From positions 62,001 to 126,000 of the forward strand of contig RWJK01001384.1 of the NCBI GenBank assembly GCA_004335835.1: a stretch of 64,000 nt of DNA. Direction: 5' to 3'. The notes beneath the pieces are model-generated. The model was not told the DNA's origin. It made no database searches and saw only the letters and a list, made by a program, of their open reading frames with translations. This DNA is from Scenedesmus sp. ARA3. Taxonomy: Eukaryota; Chlorophyta; Chlorophyceae; Sphaeropleales; Scenedesmaceae. Of this stretch, positions 57,598 through 64,000 are shown piece after piece (within the stretch, counting starts at the first letter, position 1; each line of letters opens with the position of its first letter). A program made the position numbers and the translations under genes.

Positions 57598-59304
57598 CAG
57601 AGCTCTGTTCACAACAGGCGCCTCAATCTTCATACACACCCAGCACACAAAACAACACCTGACACCACAGGCAGCGCTATATGTCACATATACGCGCAGC
57701 AGCAGATGCAGCCGCCAGTGCAGCAGCAGCTCACCCCAGGTAGCTGTATATGTCACAGTGCATTGTGCACAGCAGCAGATGCAGCCAGCGCAGCAGCAGC
57801 TCACCAGGGCACAGTGAGGTCGCTGCAGCTGCTGAGCAGCACTGTGGGTGGCAGGAAGGCTGCTGCTGCAAGGTCAAAGGGCGGCAGGGGGGCCATGCCT
57901 GCCATGCTCTGCAGCTGCAGGGCTGCCTCGCTGGCAAAGTGGTGCGCACTGCCTCGCTCAAAGCCTGCAGCAGCAGCGCCTCCTCTTCCTGCTGCTGCTG
58001 CTGCTGCTGCTGCAGCGCTGCTCCAAGTATGACTGCCGGCGACATTGCAGCAAAGCCTTGGAAGCCGCCCATAGCTCTCTTCATTGTGCTCAGCTCATGC
58101 ACAGCCCTGTCCTTTTCATAACTGTAATGCTTAGCTATGTCATACACGCCAGTCACAGCCACAAACTGCCGAGGGAAGTGCGGCGCAGCTTGCAGTGGCG
58201 CGGCGCCAGTCTGCTGCTGCTGCTGCTGGCTGAGGGTGTGTGCTTGCTGTGCCCGCTGCAGCAGTGCCATCATGCACAGTTGGGCCCCTGCTGAGTGGCC
58301 AACCAGTGACACCTACAGGGGGAAAAGAAGCACGCAGCAGCGCACATGCAACTTCAAAAGCTCTCATGCTTGCAGCAATGCTATGCCTGCCTGCATGGTG
58401 TACTGCTGCAGGGTGGCACAGCACCACCAAGCTCTGCAACATGTCATGCCAGAGGCAGCAGCAGCAGCACGAAAAAGCATCCCACAACTGCAACTGTAAC
58501 ACGACGCAATGCGGCAGACACACACCTGCTGCGTGTTGCCTCCGTACTGCCCCACATGCTCCATGGCCCAGTCAAATGCTGCCTCCACTTCCTCCACCAG
58601 CTGGGGCACCAGGCCCTCAGGGTACAGCGTGTACTGCAGGCAGTACACACAGCAACGGCAGTACAAGCAGTACACAGCAGTACAATCAGTACAAGCAGTA
58701 CAGGGATCAACAAGCAACACAAAGGGCACGACACATGCAATGTCTGCAAAGATACAAAGATACACCAGCCAAGCATGCATGGGCACAAACGCAAGCGCAA
58801 GGGTGCTGGGTCAGGGCTGCTGCTGCTGCTGCTGCTGTTGCTGCAATTCTGACCTGCACAATGCACGCCATCACACCAAGTTGTGCCAGGTAGTGAGCCA
58901 TGGGCGCGTAGTGCCTGCAGGCCACACAACAAGACACCACAACAATTAGCAGCTTTTGAAATACAGCCCTTCAGCAGTGTGCAACTATATACGGAAGTAC
59001 CTAGTGGAGCATTTTCCAGCAAGTAAGGCCAGCTGCGTCAACGAAGCTGCATCAGCAACAGCACTTGCAGTGACGTTTGGCAGGGCCCCTCACCACTTGT
59101 CGCCTGCCGCCCACACACCTGCATGCAGCGGCAGGACCACAGCAGCAGACAAGGTGACTCTGCTGTGATGTGTGACTATGGATGAGTCTGCTGTGCTGTG
59201 CGTTGATAAATCAAGCACTGTCATCACCAAAACCTGCTGGCTTGTCCAGTAACGTGCAGACACACAAAAACGCGCATGCTCCGAATCCTGCAAGTTCACC
59301 TGGG

Positions 59305-59355
<51 letters not shown>

Positions 59356-59503
59356 AGCCCACGTACTGCACCCTAGCAGCCTTGCTGCTTCGGCCAGTGA
59401 GCTCACCTCCATGCACAAACACCACCACTGGCACGCCACTGCTGCTGCAATTGCCAGCGTGTCCTGCAAGCTGTTGCTGCTGCTGCTCAGGATTTGCCGC
59501 CGC

Positions 59504-59541
<38 letters not shown>

Positions 59542-59934
59542 CTGTTGGCAGGTACAGGTCCACGAGCGCTCTGGGTGCTTCTGCATACCGCACATCCTTT
59601 ACAACATACACTGGCTGCTCGTCCTGCGGGCTGTAGCTGTCCAAGTGAGGCAGGGACTTGTGCAGCCGCAGTGCACGCACTGCAAATGGGGCTAGCGCTA
59701 CTGTTGAGACTAGCTCGCTGGCAAAAAGCTTGCTGATGGATGCAATCCTGCGCAGCTTGTGCACTGGGTTGCTGATTGCAGCAAGCTCCACCTGCGGGTG
59801 AGCATGAGGCAGTGTGGTGCAGACATAAACATAACAGTGAGTGATTGGTGCAATGCACAGTGAATGAGATGAGCATGCATGGGGATGTGCGGTGCCAGGA
59901 TACTGTGACTGCCGCAGCAATGGCTGTGCCTGAC

Positions 59935-59979
<45 letters not shown>

Positions 59980-60042
59980 AAGCATTCACTGAAAGCGCCT
60001 TTCCTAGCGGAATTGGTTCATAAGAATTTTTTGTCAGTTCAT
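56539..60042 (-). CDS. Alpha/beta hydrolase, isoprenylcysteine methylesterase-like
   Basis: Exons placed: 59990-60042, 59407-59791, 59094-59118 (25 bases), 58854-58914, 58526-58633, 57805-58312, 57472-57544 and 56539-56994. The start codon lies upstream and is unresolved. The hydrolase core is complete: oxyanion motif HGGVWAAGDKW made by joining three exons, VSLVGHSAGAQ with the nucleophile Ser, SCSDLTVPW with the likely Asp, and GHGDFVVDW with the His. VYVVKDVRYAEAPRALVDLY and YTLYPEGLVPQLVEEVEAAF match the isoprenylcysteine carboxyl methylesterase and carboxylesterase group, which removes methyl esters from prenylated proteins; the substrate is not proven. In exon 57805-58312 the frame of the first part and that of the last part differ by one base, between about 57940 and 58035, so a missed intron, a sequence error or a real frameshift must be assumed. 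The C-terminus carries an acidic Ser/Gly loop and a Gln run. Confidence 0.78.
57183..57518. repeat. Duplicated exon end in the hydrolase gene
   Basis: The segment around caccttgttgtacacgag at 57469 (3' end of exon 57472-57544 with its donor on the minus strand) recurs at 57196, 273 bases away, inside the following intron, with a few changes. Confidence 0.88.
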
Positions 60043-60202
60043 CTGTAGGTGCAGGCAGCACAGTGAGAGGGTGCAACAGGCTGTGGCTGTTGTCACCTGC
60101 GCTCCCAGCAAGCCCTGATAAAGGGACATGGACTCCTTGTGACGTAGAAACACACCGAAACTCAATTGAATTGCTAGACACGCGACTTGTAAGAGAACAG
60201 CG

Positions 60203-60437
60203 ATGACCGTGAGAGAGCTGCACTTCTGCGTGAACTGGGCAGCTCGTTATGAGCTACTGAGCTGCAAGGCAACAGAGGAGCGAGCGTATGGGCTGTTTCA
60301 TGACATTCTTAGGTGCCTAGCAACCAAGGTCAGCAATTGACGATCCATCGAAGCTCGCAACTAACGCCAGGGTTTTCTTGAACACTGGTTTGTGGATGTA
60401 CTTGCAGGCCACCGACAGCAGACAGCACTCCACGTAA
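60203..60437 (+). CDS. Possible small two-exon gene, 51 residues
   Basis: An ATG at 60203 opens 42 codons (MTVRELHFCVNWAARYELL and on to RCLATK) ending at a donor at 60329; a CAG acceptor before 60408 adds ATDSRQHST and a stop, in phase. The composition is protein-like and the splice signals are canonical (gtcagc, cttgcag). I do not recognise the product. It lies head-to-head with the hydrolase gene, whose 5' end is unresolved and could overlap it. It may instead be chance or an internal part of a longer gene. Confidence 0.25.
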
Positions 60438-61834
60438 AAAGCAAACTCAACGGTAAAAGAATATGCTTCTGCATACCAGGGCCGCCCTGGTGCACATCAA
60501 GTCTGGCAATTAGCAGTGTGCTGAACATCAATGTTACGCAACGTTTTTTTACCAGGGGGGACGAAATCCTACTGGCTAGTCACACGCAACAGTCAGGCGA
60601 ACCTGACTGGAGGGGACACAAAGGCGATGCCTCCACCAGCAAGACACGTCTAACACCCCTATACAGGAGGTGCCCAGCTCCCGGACCAAAAAATAAGCAG
60701 AGGAGTTGAACCTTCACACCCCCTTGGTGTGCTACAGCTCAATTACGCAATGTTCACTCAATGAGGCGCTGCCGGGTGAATTTCAAACACAGGATTACAC
60801 GCACCCTACTGCCAAAAAAGGCGTGAAATCAACACAAGGCCATTGATTGGCGTCAAGCCTGAAGGAAGTTATTCACCACCTTTGGGCTTTCCCAATGCGC
60901 TGAGCAGACTATTGCAGGCTCCCAGGGATGGCATGCCCGGCATGGGCCGTCAAGCGCACAGCATGCTGTGCAGGTGCTGCTCAGCAAAGCCGCGCTGAAC
61001 AACGCACGAAACCTGCAGCTCAAACCAGCATCACCCAGAGAATCACAATGACACCAGGAGGTGCCTGAATACGACTATTGCAACACTGCATGCAGTCCAG
61101 CTGACTGCGCTAGCAGATTGTGCCAAGCAGCTGCCAGCACCACAAGACAGCCTGATGCAGCACTGTTGCAAACTATGGTCGGCATCCAACCAGTGAGACA
61201 ACATTGCTGTGCCTTGTGTTAGTTTTTATCCAGCAAGCGAAGGCATTTGCTGAGCGTCATCTCCCCATCCCTACCGCCCTTGCTGTTGTACTGTGCACAA
61301 ACATAGGCAATCAAAACAAAAATATGCCAAAACCGCTAAGGTCAGAGTCGTCAAACGCTGCTAGTCAATGTATGTGGTGGGTAACTCGGACTGTCAAAGA
61401 ATGATACTGTCAAGCAGTGAGATCCCGCCCACCAGGTTTGATCTGTGCGCCTGGCGGCCACGGTCACCAACAGCCAGCACACAGGACGCCACCTCAGCAC
61501 AGCACAGCACAGCTCAGCACATCCTGTGAAGGCCGTAACAGGCTTTCTAAACACACCCACAGGACAAAACTGCATCGCGTACACAGGCTGTCGTGTCACG
61601 TGCAGTTCATGGCTGGAAATAGCTGCCAGCAAGCAGCACTAACCAATCACCTGACGCAGTGCAGATCACCTCGCAGCAGTTTTCAACCCCTTTTCCACCC
61701 CCACCACCAGCATCACTGACACAGACACACCTTCCCTGAGCCTCAGCCACCCCCTGATGATGGCTCTTCCTGCTGCGCAGCCGACTCGACTCAACTCGGC
61801 TCGGCCCAGCTGACTTGAGTGCGCTCAGCTCAGC
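60438..61834. other. Intergenic region
   Basis: 1397 bases upstream of the hydrolase region and downstream of the minus-strand coiled-coil gene. Weak open frames only; none recognised. AT content is somewhat higher than in the genes around it. No RNA gene seen. Confidence 0.4.
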
Positions 61835-63786
61835 TCAGCTCGCGTACTTGGCCAGCTCCTGCTCCAGGATGCTGATCTGGCCCTCCAGAGCCAGAATCTC
61901 ATCCTCAGCATTGCTCAGCTTGGTCGTCAGCTGCCGCACCTCAGCTGCAGCTGCTGTGGCGCGCGACTCCGCGCCCTCGTACTTGCGCTGCACCTGCAGA
62001 GGCAAAACATACACGAAGGCAGGCAGTGTGGCGCGTTAGAAGGCAATTGCTCAGTTTGGCGGTCAGCTGCCGCACCTCATCTGCAGCTGCTGTGGCGCGC
62101 GACTCCGCGCCCTCGTACTTGCGCTGCACCTGCGGGGTGAACAAACATGGAATGCGGCAGGGAATGCAAGCAGGGAAAGCGGCGTTAGCAGGCAACAGCA
62201 TATACACGCGGCATTGCACAAGCACAGCAGCTCAGTGACCCCGAATGTATTTTTTGCACCACCACATGTTGCGGCAGACCACCCAGGGCAGCTGACACAA
62301 TGACCAGCAGCCATCCACACCGTTCTTGATGACTGCTCTTCTTGCCAACAGCCATATCCTTAGATATGGCGCAACATCGCCACAAACACATAGCACCAGC
62401 GCAGCAGATTCTCACAGTCTGCAGCGAGCCCTCCAGCTGCCGGATGCGCGCCTGCGGGCCTGCTGGCCCCGTGAAGTGATCCAGCCGCAGCCGCATGTCT
62501 GCCGCGCCCTCGCGCACGCGGCCCAGCTCAGCGGTCACGCCCTCAAAGCGCTGCAGCAGCGCGCTGTGGTCCTTGGCGGCATCTGCATTGCGCCAAAGTG
62601 AATGGTGCATGGTGAATGGCAAGTGGCAAATGCAGCCAAGCCAGGCAGGCAGGCACCTAAGGGTAGGTGAGTGTCAGATGTACCTCGCAAAGGAGGCAGC
62701 ACGCGAATGCATTGCGCCAGCCATCATCTGGCACATGGGGCAGCGATGACTGAGTGCGTCGGAGCCAGCACACATGCACAGCCGCAACAAGAGCAAGAAG
62801 CGCACCGTGCCGGACATCATATAGAACTCGAAGCAGCGAACAACTGCCCCGTCTGCCCTGCATTTTTGTGCAAGCAGCACAGCCACTCGACGACAGTACA
62901 CATGTGTCAGCAGCAACCAGCGCAGCGCACCGTGCAGGTCAAACTCCAGCGTGGCAATGCGCTCCCTGCATTGACCAAGCTCCTGCTGCAGCGCCTCCAC
63001 CTCGCCGCCATGCGCTGCTAGCTGCTGGTTTGCGCGCTCCAGCTGCTGCTGCAGCGCATCCGCGGAGTCGGCACGCGCCTTGAGGTCTGCTAGGTCCTTC
63101 TCCAAGGCCTGTGAACACGTACAACAGTGTAACATTTGCAACACACATGCACACATATACACGGGTAAGGCATGTCGTTCAGCATCGCAACAGTGTCAGC
63201 CACGAAATGGAAGCAGCTGCTGCACTGAAGCTCACTATTCCGAACACGTGGATTTCACACGTGCTCAACACCAAGGCAAGCACCAAAAACAGCAGTACGG
63301 CAGTATGCACATGTCAAACTTGCAGGATATGCAGCAGCTTGCATCACTCACGTCTGCATGTATCTGCCACTCCAGCAGCTCCCGAGTTCGATCCTCCAGC
63401 TCATCCTGCAGCTGCTGCATCTGCTGCGGCACATCCTGCTGCTGCTGCTGCTGCTCCAACTGCTGCTGGGTGTCTGCCAGCTGCTGCTCCTTCTGCTGCA
63501 GCTGCTGTTCCAAGCCCTCGACCTGCTGCTGCTGCTGCCGCAGCTGCCGCTGCAGCTGCTGCACAGCTTGCTGCTGCTTGTCCAGCTGCTGCTGCTTGTC
63601 CTGCAGCTGCTGCTGGAGCTGTGACTGCTGAGGCGGCTGCTGCTGCTGCTGCTGCTGCAGCTGCGCCTGCAGGTCCTGCACACTGGCCCGCTCCTGCTGC
63701 AGCTGCTGCTGCAGCCTCTGCACGTGGTCAGCCTGCTGCTGCATGCGCTGCTGCAGCACATCCTGCTCAGCGCTGGGTCGATTCAA
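61835..63786 (-). CDS. Gln-rich coiled-coil protein, C-terminal part
   Basis: Four exons (63352-63786, 62931-63108, 62416-62582, 61835-61993) join in phase to 312 residues; the first begins at an acceptor, so the gene continues beyond the right edge. The whole stretch is coiled coil: a Gln-dominated part (QQRMQQQADHVQRLQQQL and many similar heptads), then LEKDLADLKARADSADALQQ, FEGVTAELGRVREGAADMRL and a C-terminal helix ending LEGQISILEQELAKYAS. There is no globular domain or catalytic motif. Long coiled-coil proteins of this kind work at basal bodies, cytoskeleton, Golgi or nuclear envelope; nothing here decides which. The intron before the last exon contains a copy of that exon's first 85 bases. 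Confidence 0.8.
61911..62135. repeat. Duplicated exon start in the coiled-coil gene
   Basis: 61911-61999 (start of the last exon with its acceptor, minus strand) recurs at 62047-62135, 136 bases upstream in the transcript, with about five changes. The copy reads the same protein segment but has no usable donor after it. Confidence 0.93.
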
Positions 63787-64000
63787 CTGCGGGCAAGCAT
63801 GCAGTGTTTACAGGCAGCAGGTGAGCATGGATGCAGCAGCTGGGCACGTTGCTGGTAGGATAAGCAGTCAAAGGACAACTCTTGTGACTGCCTTCCACAG
63901 TGTGCGCTGACCAACATGCATATGTCGCATTGTGCAACCTGCTGCCAGCCTGACAGCGCACCAGTGCGCACACGCACATGCCAAAGTACACCCACCCACC

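Noticed and set aside
1..64000. tRNA, rRNA or other structural RNA genes
   Set aside because: None recognised by eye on either strand; a covariance-model search was not possible here.

Overview
The window is nuclear DNA of a green alga, most likely a chlorophycean (Sphaeropleales/Chlamydomonadales type). The evidence is short exons with GT-AG introns in every gene, TGTAA polyadenylation signals, very abundant CAG/CTG repeats coding for Gln, Ala and Ser runs, chloroplast- and mitochondrion-type leaders, and ciliary genes. Exon chains were built by eye; in nearly all of them the codon phase closes at every junction, which is the main support for the models. The species cannot be named from the sequence alone.

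Layout. 1-814 (-): N-terminal exons of a Rab18/RabC GTPase. 1264-7628 (+): large Gln/Ala-rich coiled-coil protein resembling CSPP1 of centrosomes and cilia. 8063-10605 (-): membrane-anchored PDZ protein. 11482-13461 (-): four-helix membrane protein of unknown function. 14918-17357 (-): GNAT acetyltransferase resembling NAT16. 18327-19181 (+): small two-helix membrane protein. 19528-23069 (+): IFT74, an intraflagellar transport IFT-B subunit. 23272-33297 (-): an 18-exon TARBP1/Trm3-type tRNA 2'-O-ribose methyltransferase, with an assembly gap at 25510-25610. 33730-37835 (+): ornithine aminotransferase. 39442-41671 (+): patatin-like lipase. 43030-44961 (-): PPIL3-type cyclophilin. 46656-49908 (+): WD40 protein. 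50340-54072 (+): long disordered protein ending in an RRM. 56539-60042 (-): alpha/beta hydrolase of the isoprenylcysteine methylesterase type. 61835-63786 (-): C-terminal part of a Gln-rich coiled-coil protein that runs off the right end.

These genes are not an operon-like system. They form divergent pairs with short shared promoters (Rab18/CSPP1-like; TARBP1/OAT) and convergent pairs with short gaps (CSPP1-like/PDZ; IFT74/TARBP1). Functional themes are cilia (IFT74, CSPP1-like), RNA processing (TARBP1, PPIL3, RRM protein), amino-acid metabolism (OAT, GNAT) and membrane/lipid functions.

The most unusual feature is structural. At least five genes carry tandem or near-tandem copies of a short segment spanning an exon/intron boundary, leaving decoy splice sites and partial exons inside introns. 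In PPIL3 the start of the last exon occurs about six times. In TARBP1 the copied unit is 102 bp and stays in frame. Several introns also have sense-strand CAG runs just after the donor and CTG runs just before the acceptor, so their ends could pair.
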